A DNA stretch of 51,806 bases from a bacterium (GTDB taxonomy: Bacteria; Hydrothermota; DG-26; JAUXAN01): positions 1 through 51,806 of the forward strand of contig JAUXAN010000014.1 in NCBI GenBank assembly GCA_030619885.1, written 5' to 3'. The position numbers and the translations under genes were made by a program. The notes beneath the pieces are model-generated. The model was not told where the DNA came from. It was given only the letters and a program-made list of their open reading frames with translations, and did no database searches. Shown piece by piece: positions 32,256 to 42,096 of this stretch (positions within the stretch are counted from its first letter, which is position 1; the number at the start of each line of letters is the position of its first letter).

Positions 32256-34948
32256 GTAAATTTGTATATTTCTTCGGTAAAGGTAAAACGGATGGGAATA
32301 AGGATATGCGTGATACTCTTGGGGGTAAGGGCGCCAATTTAGCAGAACTTGCTAATCTTGAAATAGATGTGCCCCCAGGATTTACTATCTCTACCGATGT
32401 ATGTAGATATTATTACAAAAATAATAAATCTTATCCTGATGGGATGAAAGCAGAAGTGGAAGAGAATTTACACAAAGTCGAAGATGTGATGGGCTCAAAA
32501 TTCGGCTCCAGTGACAATCCACTCTTAATCTCCGTCAGGTCTGGGGCGGCTGTCTCTATGCCGGGTATGATGGATACCGTGTTGAATATTGGATTGAATG
32601 ACTCGACAGTTACAGGACTCGTTAAAAAGACTAACAATGAAAGATTTGTATACGACTGTTACAGAAGGTTCGTGCAGATGTATGGAAATGTAGTGCTCAA
32701 AGTATCACATGATGAATTTGAGAAGATACTTGAAGAAAAGAAAAAAGAACGGGGTGCGAAACTCGATACAGAACTTTCAGGTGACGATATGAAAGAAATC
32801 GTGGCGAGGTATAAAAGGAAAGTTAAAGAATTCACGAACAAAGATTTCCCTGATGAGCCAGAAGAGCAGTTATGGGGTGCCATATCTGCTGTTTTCGAAT
32901 CGTGGGATACAGAGAGAGCCATCTCTTATCGAAAATTGCACAAGATTCCTGACGACCTTGGCACTGCTTTGAATGTACAGGCGATGGTGTTTGGAAATAC
33001 AGGAGAGTCGAGTGCCACGGGGGTTGCCTTCACACGAAATGCTGCAACAGGTGAAAAACAGAGGTATGGTGAATATCTTGTAAATGCACAGGGTGAGGAT
33101 GTGGTTGCAGGCATTAGAACCCCCCATCCGATAAAAGATCTTGAAAGGGATATGCCTGATATATATCGGCAATTGGTTAGCATTTTCGATAACGTGGAAC
33201 GACATTATAAGGATGTGCAGGATATGGAGTTTACAATTGAGAATGGAAAGTTATGGATGCTACAGACAAGAACAGGTAAAAGAACGGCACAGGCTGCAAT
33301 AAAGATAGCAGTAGATATGGTTGAGGAAGGACTCATTGATAAGGCTACCGCTGTGAGTAGGGTTGACCCAACACAGCTCGACCAGATCCTCCACAAGATG
33401 TTCGACCCAAAAGCAAAGAAAGAAGTGATAGCATCTGGTCTGAATGCTTCACCTGGTGCTGCTGCAGGGAAGGTGGTCTTTACTTCAAATGATGCCATTG
33501 CTTTACACGAAAGGGGAGAACCTGCAGTGTTGGTCAGAATAGAGACTTCACCTGACGATGTGGCAGGAATGGCTGTGAGTGAGGGGATACTTACTGCAAG
33601 GGGTGGTATGACATCTCACGCCGCTGTAGTAGCGAGGGGGATGGGTAAATGTTGTGTTGCAGGTTGCGGTGCGCTCGATATAGACTATGGTAAAGAAGAG
33701 TTAAGAGTGGGACCCCGTACTATAAAAAAGGGCGAGTTCTTATCTTTAAACGGCACGACTGGCGAGGTGATGCTCGGTAGGGTGGAAACGATAGATTCTG
33801 AAATAACAAGGGTAGTAAAGGGAAAGATAAAACCAGACGAGTCTGAAATCTATCAGTATTATAGCAAATTACTCTCGTGGGCAGACGAAATCAGGAAATT
33901 AGGTGTCAGAACGAATGCGGATACATTTCACGATGCCAAACTTGCAAGAGATTTCGGTGCTGAAGGGATAGGCCTTGCCAGAACAGAACATATGTTTTTT
34001 GGAGAAGAGAGGCTGCCCGTAGTTCAGAAAATGATACTTGCAAAAGATGAGAAAGAGAGGCAGGAGGCTATAGATAAACTGCTCCCTATGCAGAGGGAGG
34101 ATTTCAAAGGAATTCTCCTGGCTATGGATGGACTGCCTGTGATAATAAGACTTCTGGACCCACCCTTGCATGAATTTCTGCCAAAGTATGAGGAACTCTT
34201 AGTAGAATTTGCAGAAGCTCGCAGGCAGGATGACTCAGCAAAAGCAGAAAGGATAGATGGGATGCTGACGAGTGTACGCAGACTGAAAGAATTCAATCCC
34301 ATGCTCGGGCACAGGGGGTGCAGACTGGGAGTAACATTTCCAGCCATATACAAGATGCAGGTACAGGCGATAGCAGAAGCATCCTGTGAACTTAAACTCG
34401 AAGGGCATAATCCGAAACCTGAGATTATGGTTCCACTCGTAGGGCATGTAAATGAGTTGAAGGTGATAAAGGAATATTCTCTTGAGGTTATGAACAAGGT
34501 GATGGAGGAGAAGGGGGTAAAGTTAGATTTTATGATTGGAACGATGATTGAACTACCAAGGGCTGCCATTACCGCTGACGAGATTGCGTCTGAGGCTGAA
34601 TTTTTCTCATACGGCACCAACGACCTTACCCAGATGACATTTGGTTTCTCGAGAGATGATATAGAAGAGAAATTTCTGCCTGTTTACATAGATAAGAAGA
34701 TTTTGCCCGTCAATCCTTTCGCCATATTAGACCGGAATGGTGTAGGTAAACTTGTGGAAATAGGGATTAAGAAAGGAAGAGAAACGAAGCATAATCTTGA
34801 AGTAGGAATATGTGGAGAGCATGGTGGAGAACCGTCGTCGGTGGAGTTCTGCCATATAGTTAATATGGATTATGTCTCCTGTTCGCCCTACAGGGTACCT
34901 ATAGCGAGACTCTCCGCCGCCCATGCGGCACTACATAATAAAAAATAG
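32252..34948 (+). CDS. ppdK: Pyruvate phosphate dikinase
   Basis: An 898-residue enzyme that interconverts pyruvate + ATP + phosphate and PEP + AMP + pyrophosphate. The N-terminal nucleotide domain has GGKGANLAELANL and SVRSGAAVSMPGMMDT. The swivelling domain carries the catalytic His in GGMTSHAAVVARG (near residue 455), and the C-terminal PEP barrel has GTNDLTQMTFGFSRDD and GICGEHGGEP with the expected Cys. Length is typical. It overlaps accC by 4 nt. In an anaerobe it may run in either glycolytic or gluconeogenic direction. Confidence 0.96.
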   Translation: MSKFVYFFGKGKTDGNKDMRDTLGGKGANLAELANLEIDVPPGFTISTDVCRYYYKNNKSYPDGMKAEVEENLHKVEDVMGSKFGSSDNPLLISVRSGAAVSMPGMMDTVLNIGLNDSTVTGLVKKTNNERFVYDCYRRFVQMYGNVVLKVSHDEFEKILEEKKKERGAKLDTELSGDDMKEIVARYKRKVKEFTNKDFPDEPEEQLWGAISAVFESWDTERAISYRKLHKIPDDLGTALNVQAMVFGNTGESSATGVAFTRNAATGEKQRYGEYLVNAQGEDVVAGIRTPHPIKDLERDMPDIYRQLVSIFDNVERHYKDVQDMEFTIENGKLWMLQTRTGKRTAQAAIKIAVDMVEEGLIDKATAVSRVDPTQLDQILHKMFDPKAKKEVIASGLNASPGAAAGKVVFTSNDAIALHERGEPAVLVRIETSPDDVAGMAVSEGILTARGGMTSHAAVVARGMGKCCVAGCGALDIDYGKEELRVGPRTIKKGEFLSLNGTTGEVMLGRVETIDSEITRVVKGKIKPDESEIYQYYSKLLSWADEIRKLGVRTNADTFHDAKLARDFGAEGIGLARTEHMFFGEERLPVVQKMILAKDEKERQEAIDKLLPMQREDFKGILLAMDGLPVIIRLLDPPLHEFLPKYEELLVEFAEARRQDDSAKAERIDGMLTSVRRLKEFNPMLGHRGCRLGVTFPAIYKMQVQAIAEASCELKLEGHNPKPEIMVPLVGHVNELKVIKEYSLEVMNKVMEEKGVKLDFMIGTMIELPRAAITADEIASEAEFFSYGTNDLTQMTFGFSRDDIEEKFLPVYIDKKILPVNPFAILDRNGVGKLVEIGIKKGRETKHNLEVGICGEHGGEPSSVEFCHIVNMDYVSCSPYRVPIARLSAAHAALHNKK

Positions 34949-34957
34949 AATTAAAGA

Positions 34958-35029
34958 GGGCTGTAGAGGTTACCCTACCTAAAATAACCCCTCTGTTTAG
35001 TCTCCTCATTTTTTAGTCCTCTGCAGCCC
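34958..35029. terminator. Long-range stem between ppdK and the MBL gene
   Basis: GGGCTGTAGAGG (34958-34969) pairs with CCTCTGCAGCCC (35018-35029) with one G-U, followed by TTTTA. The 48-nt loop can form a smaller GAGG/CCTC stem. It could end the ppdK transcript, or be a structured leader of the next gene, whose ATG follows 11 nt later. Confidence 0.4.
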
Positions 35030-35040
35030 TTTTACACAAA

Positions 35041-35982
35041 ATGGCCGAGCTATTTCCTGTTATTAAGAAGAATGATATTAGACTGAATAATATCCCACTA
35101 TGGTTGGATGCGAGAAAGAAAAAAGACTTCTCCTTCGTCTCCCATGCCCACTCAGACCATATTGGGAGGCATAAGAAGATACTCGCTTCAAAGGAGACGA
35201 TAAGACTTTTTGAGTATCGAATTGGAAAGGTGTCTGCAATTGAGTGTGAATACAATACACCCTTCACCCTTTGGGGCAAGGTCTTCAACTGCTTTCCATC
35301 AGGGCATATCCTTGGTTCCTTGCAGATTTTGATAGAGGATGAAATCAGGTTGGTATATACGGGCGACATAAAACTCAAAACCGGACTGACTACACGAAAA
35401 ATAGAGATAAAAAAGTGTGATGGTCTAATAATAGAGTCCACCTTCGACGACCCCCGATATATCTTTCCTCCCCTTGAAGAGATTCAACAGCGGATAATGG
35501 AATTCATATCATCTACTGTAAAGTTGGGTGCAGTTCCCCTCTTCTACACATACCCCCTTGGGAAGAGCCAGGAACTAATAGCCATGCTTGGCAATTTAGG
35601 ATTTCGTATGAGTGTCCATCCAACCATCTATGCAATCTCAAAAATCTATGAGGAATGTGGAGTCCCTTTGAAAAATTACGAATCTTTAAATTTTAATCGA
35701 ATTAAAGGAAAGGTTTTCATCTTGCCCCCATCTGCGAGAGTGGAATTTCCAAAGCCAGTCAGGACCTGTGCACTCACAGGGTGGGCGATTGATAAAAGTA
35801 CGAAATACAGATACGGAGCGGATGAGGCGATTCCTATGAGTGATCATGCGGATTACAACGATTTGATAAACTACATATCAACAGCAAATCCCAAAAAGGT
35901 GTGGGTAATAAAGGGAGCGCCAAAATTCATAAACTATCTAAAAAAAGAGGGTTTCGAAGCAGTCTCAATCACTTCCAGTTGA
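35041..35982 (+). CDS. Metallo-beta-lactamase-fold nuclease, exonuclease-like
   Basis: A 313-residue MBL-fold protein. The metal motif HAHSDH is at residues 35-40; later motifs are SGHILGS near 87, YTGDIKL near 108 and MSDHADY near 272. The latter motif and the layout fit the DNA-ligase-associated or YSH1-like exonuclease subgroup rather than a glyoxalase. No DNA ligase or helicase partner is adjacent. No clear promoter or ribosome site is visible, so it may be read from the ppdK operon through the stem at 34958-35029. Confidence 0.8.
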   Translation: MAELFPVIKKNDIRLNNIPLWLDARKKKDFSFVSHAHSDHIGRHKKILASKETIRLFEYRIGKVSAIECEYNTPFTLWGKVFNCFPSGHILGSLQILIEDEIRLVYTGDIKLKTGLTTRKIEIKKCDGLIIESTFDDPRYIFPPLEEIQQRIMEFISSTVKLGAVPLFYTYPLGKSQELIAMLGNLGFRMSVHPTIYAISKIYEECGVPLKNYESLNFNRIKGKVFILPPSARVEFPKPVRTCALTGWAIDKSTKYRYGADEAIPMSDHADYNDLINYISTANPKKVWVIKGAPKFINYLKKEGFEAVSITSS

Positions 35983-36022
35983 TTCAATCACCATCATTTC
36001 TCATAGCAACTTTCAAGACCCA

Positions 36023-36046
36023 ACCCTAATGTCATTACTTTAGGGT
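36023..36046. terminator. Weak hairpin between convergent genes
   Basis: ACCCTAA (36023-36029) pairs with TTAGGGT (36040-36046) around a 10-nt loop. It lies between the MBL gene and uvrA, which converge. There is no good T-run on either side, so termination is only possible. Confidence 0.3.
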
Positions 36047-36074
36047 CAATGCAGGAGATGTAAAAGGGATATTT

Positions 36075-38888
36075 TCATAGAATTTGTTTTAAGAATTCGC
36101 CTGTATAGGATTTTTTGTTTTTAGCGATTTCTTCGGGTGTACCTTCGCAGATTATCTCACCACCCTCATCACCACCCTCCGGTCCCAAATCTATTATATA
36201 ATCTGCACATTTTATCACATCGAGGTTGTGTTCTATTACCAATACTGTGTTACCCTTCTCTACAAGCTTGCGCAACACCGCTAATAACATCTTCACATCT
36301 TCAAAGTGAAGTCCTGTGGTTGGCTCATCCAATATGTAGAGTGTTCTTCCTGTGGCAATCTTGGACAGTTCCTTCGATAATTTTATCCTCTGTGCCTCTC
36401 CACCAGAAAGATTTGGTGCTGGCTGTCCCAATTTTATATAACCCAGCCCTACATCATATAAAAGCTTTAATTTCCGTTTTATCTTTGGTATAGCATCGAA
36501 GAATTTCATCGCCTGTGTTACCGTCATATTCAAAACATCGGATATGTTCTTCCCTTTGTAGTTTATCTCCAGAGTCTCTCTATTATATCTTTTCCCCTTA
36601 CATACTTCACAGGGAACATAAACATCGGGTAAGAAATGCATCTCTATTTTTATCAACCCATCTCCCTGGCAGGCTTCACACCTTCCACCCCTCACATTGA
36701 AGGAAAATCTTCCTGGTCTATAGCCCCTGATCTTCGATTCTGGAATTATGGAGAAGAGTTCTCTTATATAGGTAAAGACGCCTGTGTAGGTGGCAGGGTT
36801 CGACCTCGGTGTGCGTCCTATTGGAGATTGGTCTATGTTTATTACCTTATCTATATACTCTACACCTAAGATTTTTTCATGCTTTCCCGGTTTTACATGA
36901 GAACGGTAAAATCTCTGTGCAAGTGCTTTGTGCAGTATATCATCAACCAAGGTAGACTTACCTGACCCCGATACGCCGGTGATACAGACGAACAATCCAA
37001 GTGGCATGCGAACATCTATTTTTTTTAGATTATTTTCGCTTGCTCCAACTATGGTCAGATATCGACCCTTTGCCTTTCTCCTCTTTTTTGGTATATCTAT
37101 ATCTCTCCTTCCCGAAAGGTAGTCTCCTGTAAGGGAGTGTGTGCATTTTGATATTTCGAGCGGGGTGCCTGTCGCAATCACCTTACCACCAGACTCACCT
37201 GCACCGGGTCCCAGGTCAATCACATAATCGGCAGATAGGATTGTCTGCTTATCGTGTTCAACCACCAAAACGGTGTTTCCCAAATTCCTCAATTTCTTCA
37301 ATGTGTTTAAAAATCTTCGGTTATCTCTCTGATGGAGCCCAATACTCGGTTCATCTAAGATATACAACACACCAACAAGCCCAGAGCCTATCTGGGTTGC
37401 AAGTCTTACTCGCTGTTCCTCACCCCCTGCGAGGGTTTCCGCCTTTCTGTCGAGAGTAAGATAATCTACTCCAACATCTAACAGAAAGCCGAGCCTTTCG
37501 CACAGTTCTTTTACTATCTGATGAGCTATAAGGGTTTCCCTTTTGCTCAAGCGCAAATTTTTAAAGAATCTGTATGCATCCGTCACCGACAATTTTGCAA
37601 CATCATGTATTGAACGATCGTCTATCTTTATAGATAGACTTTCGGGTTTGAGTCTTGTTCCACCGCAGTTAGGACAGGGTTGAATGGTCATATACTTCTC
37701 AATCTCGTATCTGATCCAGTCGGAATCTGTCTCCTTGTATCGTCTTGTCAGATTCGGTACAATCCCCTCAAATTCAGAGTAATATTCACCGTGTGCCTTT
37801 CCATCTCTCCTTTCATAGTGGATGCTTATCTCCTTTTTTGTTCCATATAATAATATATTCTGTATCTGTTCTGGGATTTCTCCCCATGGTGTATTGAGGT
37901 CGAATTTGTATAATCTTGAGAGAGAGTTCAGTTGAGAAAGTAACCAACTTCCTTTCGGTTCTCCCCAGGATCCAACTGCACCTTCAAGGATGGATAGCTC
38001 AGAATTGATTATGGCAAGATTTGGGTCAATTTCCATCTTCGTACCGAGTCCACTGCATGCAGTGCAGGCACCGTATGGCGAGTTGAAAGAGAACATTCTT
38101 GGAGAGATTTCCTCATAACTGACACCGCATCTGATGCATGCTAATTTCTCACTGAACAAGATCTCATCACCACCAATCACATCTACGATGACTATCCCCT
38201 CACCTTCTTTCAATGCTATCTCCAATGAATCTGCCAGTCTTTTTTTGACAGTAGGCTTGAGAATCAAACGGTCTATCACGAGTTCAATCTTGTGTTTTTT
38301 ATACTTATCGAGTAGAGGTGGTTTATCTAAGTCTACAACTGAACCGTCCACTTTAGTTCGGACATACCCACGCCTTTTCAATTTAGCAAATAGGTCCTTA
38401 TATTCACCCTTTCTGCTTCTGACAATTGGTGATAATATCTGGATTTTGGTACCTTCTTTCAACTCCATAGCTGTGTCTACGATTTTATCTATAGTCTGAG
38501 AAGTTATCTTCCTGCCACACTTATAGCAGTAGGGGATGCCTATACGGGCGAAAAGGAGTCTCAGATAGTCGTAGATTTCAGTAACTGTTGCTACAGTTGA
38601 GCGAGGATTCTTCGCTGCCTTTCGCTGTTCAATTGAGATGGATGGGGAGAGTCCTTCGATGTAGTCCACATCTGGTTTTTGCATTATTCCTAAAAACTGA
38701 CGTGCATAGGCAGAGAGCGATTCAACATACCTCCTCTGTCCTTCAGCATATATAGTATCAAATGCCAAAGAAGACTTTCCAGAACCGGAGATGCCCGTAA
38801 TTACGACAAACTTATTTCGAGGTATTTCCACATCGATGCTTTTCAAATTATGCTCTCGTGCACCCCTTATGATAATCTTATTCTTCAT
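36075..38888 (-). CDS. uvrA: UvrABC excision nuclease subunit A
   Basis: A 937-residue DNA damage sensor of nucleotide excision repair, with two ABC ATPase modules. Walker A motifs are GISGSGKSS (near residue 31) and GVSGSGKST (near 640). Signatures are [14 protein letters not shown] and [15 protein letters not shown]. Zinc fingers with CxxC pairs occur near 255 (CIRCGVSY then CTACSG) and 738 (CEACQGDG then [10 protein letters not shown]). Length is normal. It is monocistronic, with a full-consensus promoter that leaves a leader of only about 5 nt; no SOS box is recognised. Confidence 0.97.
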   Translation of the reverse strand: MKNKIIIRGAREHNLKSIDVEIPRNKFVVITGISGSGKSSLAFDTIYAEGQRRYVESLSAYARQFLGIMQKPDVDYIEGLSPSISIEQRKAAKNPRSTVATVTEIYDYLRLLFARIGIPYCYKCGRKITSQTIDKIVDTAMELKEGTKIQILSPIVRSRKGEYKDLFAKLKRRGYVRTKVDGSVVDLDKPPLLDKYKKHKIELVIDRLILKPTVKKRLADSLEIALKEGEGIVIVDVIGGDEILFSEKLACIRCGVSYEEISPRMFSFNSPYGACTACSGLGTKMEIDPNLAIINSELSILEGAVGSWGEPKGSWLLSQLNSLSRLYKFDLNTPWGEIPEQIQNILLYGTKKEISIHYERRDGKAHGEYYSEFEGIVPNLTRRYKETDSDWIRYEIEKYMTIQPCPNCGGTRLKPESLSIKIDDRSIHDVAKLSVTDAYRFFKNLRLSKRETLIAHQIVKELCERLGFLLDVGVDYLTLDRKAETLAGGEEQRVRLATQIGSGLVGVLYILDEPSIGLHQRDNRRFLNTLKKLRNLGNTVLVVEHDKQTILSADYVIDLGPGAGESGGKVIATGTPLEISKCTHSLTGDYLSGRRDIDIPKKRRKAKGRYLTIVGASENNLKKIDVRMPLGLFVCITGVSGSGKSTLVDDILHKALAQRFYRSHVKPGKHEKILGVEYIDKVINIDQSPIGRTPRSNPATYTGVFTYIRELFSIIPESKIRGYRPGRFSFNVRGGRCEACQGDGLIKIEMHFLPDVYVPCEVCKGKRYNRETLEINYKGKNISDVLNMTVTQAMKFFDAIPKIKRKLKLLYDVGLGYIKLGQPAPNLSGGEAQRIKLSKELSKIATGRTLYILDEPTTGLHFEDVKMLLAVLRKLVEKGNTVLVIEHNLDVIKCADYIIDLGPEGGDEGGEIICEGTPEEIAKNKKSYTGEFLKQIL

Positions 38889-38899
38889 AGAATTATAAG

Positions 38900-38928
38900 A
38901 TTATAAGATAAAAACTTCTTTATGTCAA
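38900..38928 (-). promoter_or_regulatory. uvrA promoter
   Basis: Minus strand TTGACA (38923-38928), 17-nt spacer, TATAAT (38900-38905). A second TATAAT copy is at 38892-38897. Predicted leader about 5 nt. Confidence 0.75.
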
Positions 38929-39447
38929 TCCTGAAAAATCAAAATTTCTAAAATTGGGGTAAAAAAGGTATACTCCAGAAAGAGTCAGGAAAAAAGAACC
39001 CACGAATTACACGAACAGCACGAATGATATGAAACAAAGTCATAATTGGTTATTCGTTATTGGTTATTAGTTTTCGTTAATCGGTTACGATGCCCGTTTC
39101 GTCCATCGGTAACGGTATTAGTCATTGAGTTATTGAGTCATTAGTCATTGTCCACACCCTGACATCTGGTATCCGATATCTGTCATCCTTCTTTCGAATA
39201 ATATTGAACTAATAACGAATAACCTCTTCCGGTATCCGTGTCTCTCCGTCAAAGGAGCCGATCTTTTGCCGAGCGCAAGCTTTTCGATAAACATATATTA
39301 GACTTTTATATATGCAATCTCGTAAGTTCGTGATATCTACGTACCTACCAACAACAGACATAAAGTCAAAAGATAAGCGAGGCAAATATCGGCGACTACT
39401 CGAACGAATCACGAATAACTACTTTCTGCTATTTGAACAAAAAAATC
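38929..39447. other. Long repeat-rich intergenic region
   Basis: No gene over about 520 nt between the divergent uvrA and rocD. It contains CACGAATTACACGAACAGCA (about 39001-39020, related to 49976-49992) and a low-complexity series of TTATTCGTTATTGGTTATTAG and GTTATTGAGTCATTAGTCAT phrases (39045-39150). CGATGCCCGTTTCGT (about 39088) resembles CGATGTCCGTTTCGT near 26787. Short open frames here are not convincing. Confidence 0.5.
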
Positions 39448-39475
39448 TTGACTTTCTATTTCTTTCTATTATGAT
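39448..39475 (+). promoter_or_regulatory. rocD promoter
   Basis: TTGACT (39448-39453), 16-nt spacer, TATGAT (39470-39475). A leader of about 20 nt carries AAGGAGGAAG just before ATG at 39503. Confidence 0.55.
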
Positions 39476-39502
39476 GACACAAAAATATCGAAGGAGGAAG
39501 AT

Positions 39503-40705
39503 ATGTCCAGAACTGCTGAAATCATAAAAGAAACAGAAAAGTATAGTGCTCACAACTATCTACCACTGCCGGTTGTGCTTTCAAAGGGTGAGGGTGTCTG
39601 GGTGTGGGATGTAGAAGGGAATAGATACTTCGACATGCTCAGCTCTTATTCGGCAGTCAATCAAGGGCATCGCCACCCTGCACTGTTGAAGGCGGTCAGA
39701 GAACAGATAGATAGGATAACACTCACATCCAGAGCATTTCATAACGATAAAATGGGCGAGTTTCTCAAATACCTGTGCCAGATTGCAAAGTTAGATAAAG
39801 CACTTCCTATGAATACAGGCGCTGAAGCGGTCGAGACCGCAATAAAAGCGGCAAGAAAATGGGGCTACCTTAAAAAGAAGGTGAAGAAAGATAAGGCTGA
39901 GATAATAGTCTGCGAGAATAATTTTCACGGACGCACCACAACGATTGTTGGATTCTCATCAGAATTTCAATACAGGGACGGTTTCGGACCATTCACCCCA
40001 GGTTTTGTGCAAATTCCATACAATGACCCATCCGCTCTCAAAAGAGCTATTACAAAGAACACGGTTGGATTTTTAGTTGAACCTGTCCAGGCTGAAGGAG
40101 GCGTTATCGTCCCAAAAGGGGGCTATCTAAAGGAGACATACGAAATCTGTAAGAAGAACAATGTGCTTTTCATTGCAGATGAGATTCAGACAGGTTTTGG
40201 AAGAACGGGTAAACTATTCTGCGTTGACTGGGAAGGGGTGAAGCCCGATATACTCATAGTCGGAAAGTCACTTGGCGGTGGGCTCTATCCTGTCTCCGCA
40301 ATCCTCTCCAGGGATGATATTATGGATGTCTTCCAACCAGGCGACCACGGTTCAACATTTGCTGGAAATCCGCTCGCCGCAGCTATTGGTCTTGCGGCTT
40401 TAAGAGTAACCATTGAGGAGAACCTTGCTAAAAACTCAAAAGAGATGGGTGACTATTTTATGGGTGAGTTGAAGAATATTGAAAGTCCACATATAAAAGA
40501 AGTGAGGGGGAAGGGGCTTTTAATCGGTGTAGAGATAAAATCTTCCTCAGAAACTGCCCGTCCGTTCTGTGAACATTTGAAAGAAGAAGGTATACTCCTA
40601 AAGGAGACACACGAACAGATTGTAAGGTTTGCTCCGCCTCTGACTGTTACCAGAGGAGAGATAGATTGGGCGCTTCCCCGTATAAAAAAGGTTCTCTGTG
40701 AATGA
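39503..40705 (+). CDS. rocD: Ornithine aminotransferase
   Basis: A 400-residue class III PLP aminotransferase. The pattern MNTGAEAVETAIKAARKWGY, NFHGRTTTIVGFS, EPVQAEGGVIVPKGGY and DEIQTGFGRTGK is that of ornithine-oxo-acid transaminase, with the PLP lysine in LIVGKSLGGG (near residue 255). It converts ornithine and 2-oxoglutarate to glutamate semialdehyde and glutamate. Its position just before the polyamine genes suggests a role in arginine/ornithine flux. A strong GGAGG precedes the start. It overlaps the glycosyltransferase gene by ATGA. Confidence 0.9.
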   Translation: MSRTAEIIKETEKYSAHNYLPLPVVLSKGEGVWVWDVEGNRYFDMLSSYSAVNQGHRHPALLKAVREQIDRITLTSRAFHNDKMGEFLKYLCQIAKLDKALPMNTGAEAVETAIKAARKWGYLKKKVKKDKAEIIVCENNFHGRTTTIVGFSSEFQYRDGFGPFTPGFVQIPYNDPSALKRAITKNTVGFLVEPVQAEGGVIVPKGGYLKETYEICKKNNVLFIADEIQTGFGRTGKLFCVDWEGVKPDILIVGKSLGGGLYPVSAILSRDDIMDVFQPGDHGSTFAGNPLAAAIGLAALRVTIEENLAKNSKEMGDYFMGELKNIESPHIKEVRGKGLLIGVEIKSSSETARPFCEHLKEEGILLKETHEQIVRFAPPLTVTRGEIDWALPRIKKVLCE

Positions 40706-41787
40706 GAAGGTTGAAAATCACACTGACTACTACTCTCGGTGACTATGCCGGTGCGACAAATTCTATCTCTTACCTCCTCTCAGGACTCACAAGTAGAGGA
40801 CATAAAGTCTATCTGGCTGCAAGAAGGGAGAGCGAGATATACAAGAGATTTAAAGGAACAGGGGTTGAAGTTTTTCCCCTTAACATTAGAGGGCGTTTTG
40901 ATTTCAAGAGTGCAAAACTGCTCGCCAGATTTCTTAACCAGAATAGCATCGATGTGATAAATACTCAATCCTCATTCGATGGGTATGCGGCGATTTATGC
41001 AAAAAGGTTCTATAAGGCCCAATCGAAAGTCGTCTTGACAAGAAGAACGATGCCACTAAGTGCGGGCGGACCCATTCAGGGTTTTTTTTATGCTTCAGCG
41101 AACCGCATCATCGCTGTTAGCAACGGAGTGAAAAATGGATTGATTAAAAGGGGAATTCCTCCATGGATTATTAGTGTTGTCCATAACGGTATCCCGCTCA
41201 ATAGATTTGAAAATGTAAGAACAGAAGATGTAAATAGACTGAGAAGAAGATTGAGGATAGATAAAACTGATAAAGTGGTTGGAGTGATATGTAGAAGAAA
41301 AAATCAAGAAGATGTTCTATACGCCCTCAAGTATCTCCCTCAAGATATAAAAGTCTTATTTTTGGGTATAGAGGAGGATGAAAATCTTTCCCGCATCAAG
41401 CAGAAATTGAAACTCAAACATTACATCAGATACATCGGTTTCCAACGAGAGATAGGACCTTATTACCGATTGCTCGATTTGAGCGTGCTCCCATCTCTCA
41501 TCGAGGGGCTCTCCCAGACGATATTAGAATCTTTTCTTTCCAATGTTCCTGTGGTAGCAACCAAGGCGGGTGGAAATCCAGAACTTATTTGGGATGGAGA
41601 GAATGGTTTTCTTTACAACGCTGGTGATGCAGAGACACTCGCGTCTAAAATAAATCTTCTACTTACCAACAGAAAACTCAAACAAAGGATTGTCAGAAAT
41701 GCGCTTCAAACTGTCAAAAATGAATTCAATATAGAGAGAACCATCGATGGGATAGAAAATATCTACTATGATTTAATCGAGTTTTAA
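40702..41787 (+). CDS. Glycosyltransferase family 4 (GT-B) protein
   Basis: A 361-residue GT-B glycosyltransferase. The N-terminal lobe begins LKITLTTTLGDYAGATNSI; the C-terminal donor-binding lobe has VGVICRRKNQEDVLYAL (near 190), the EX7E-type stretch PSLIEGLSQTILESFLS (near 265) and NPELIWDGENGFL. Members transfer sugars from nucleotide donors to lipids or glycans in the cytoplasm. Donor and acceptor are unknown. It is co-translated with rocD (ATGA), an unexpected pair, and is followed by a TGACCCC/GGGGTCA hairpin (41882-41915) that may end the transcript. Confidence 0.85.
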   Translation: MRRLKITLTTTLGDYAGATNSISYLLSGLTSRGHKVYLAARRESEIYKRFKGTGVEVFPLNIRGRFDFKSAKLLARFLNQNSIDVINTQSSFDGYAAIYAKRFYKAQSKVVLTRRTMPLSAGGPIQGFFYASANRIIAVSNGVKNGLIKRGIPPWIISVVHNGIPLNRFENVRTEDVNRLRRRLRIDKTDKVVGVICRRKNQEDVLYALKYLPQDIKVLFLGIEEDENLSRIKQKLKLKHYIRYIGFQREIGPYYRLLDLSVLPSLIEGLSQTILESFLSNVPVVATKAGGNPELIWDGENGFLYNAGDAETLASKINLLLTNRKLKQRIVRNALQTVKNEFNIERTIDGIENIYYDLIEF

Positions 41788-41879
41788 AGAACACAACATT
41801 AGCACAAAATGAATAGAATGGGGACTATTCCACAACGCTTAATCCAATTAGAGGTTCAATCAGAGACTTGGTTTTTTGA

Positions 41880-41970
41880 CTTGACCCCATCAAAGAAGCA
41901 TAAGACACGGGGTCAGTTCCTACGGATCCGTATGGAGAAAGTCTGACCATTAGGTCGATTTTCCTTGACA
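41880..41970 (+). repeat. Copy C of promoter-carrying dispersed repeat
   Basis: The most compact copy: TTGACCCC, a 20-nt loop, GGGGTCAGTTCCTACGGATC, CGTATGG, CTGACCATTAGGTCGATTTT and CCTTGACA. TGACCCC (41882-41888) and GGGGTCA (41909-41915) can pair. The end of the repeat is the -35 box of the polyamine operon. Confidence 0.7.
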
Positions 41971-41992
41971 ACTTTTTATATTTTTTTATCTT
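41965..41992 (+). promoter_or_regulatory. Polyamine operon promoter
   Basis: TTGACA (41965-41970), 16-nt spacer, TATCTT (41987-41992), then 6 nt to an ATG at 41999. Transcription would thus start on a leader ORF about 120 nt ahead of speD. Confidence 0.65.
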
Positions 41993-41998
41993 TATAAA

Positions 41999-42085
41999 AT
42001 GGAAATTTTCAAGAAAAAGGAGGTGGTGGTATGCGATCCGACGAGGATCAACCTGGACGAAGATACACAACTTTTCTGTTTGTAG
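41999..42085 (+). CDS. Possible 28-residue leaderless leader peptide upstream of speD
   Basis: ATG lies 6 nt after the -10 box, the same geometry as the leaderless genes in this window. The frame gives a 28-residue peptide beginning MEIFKKKEVVVCDP and ending QLFCL. No family is known. It overlaps the 21-residue frame at 42031 in another phase, so translation of one would affect the other. A regulatory role over speD is inference. Confidence 0.35.
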   Translation: MEIFKKKEVVVCDPTRINLDEDTQLFCL

Positions 42086-42096
42086 ATAACTGGTAA
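42031..42096 (+). CDS. Possible 21-residue leader peptide with strong ribosome site
   Basis: A 21-codon frame (begins MRSDEDQPGRRYT, ends FVDNW) preceded at 7 nt by AAGGAGGTGG, the best Shine-Dalgarno sequence in the window. It stops 22 nt before speD. GATCC and GGATC within it form a small hairpin (42035-42049). Such short reading frames ahead of polyamine genes control translation in some organisms; here this is only a hypothesis. Confidence 0.4.
   Translation: MRSDEDQPGRRYTTFLFVDNW

Noticed and set aside
39209-39412. 67-codon minus-strand frame
   Set aside because: It lies in repeat-rich DNA, has no ribosome site and no recognisable product.
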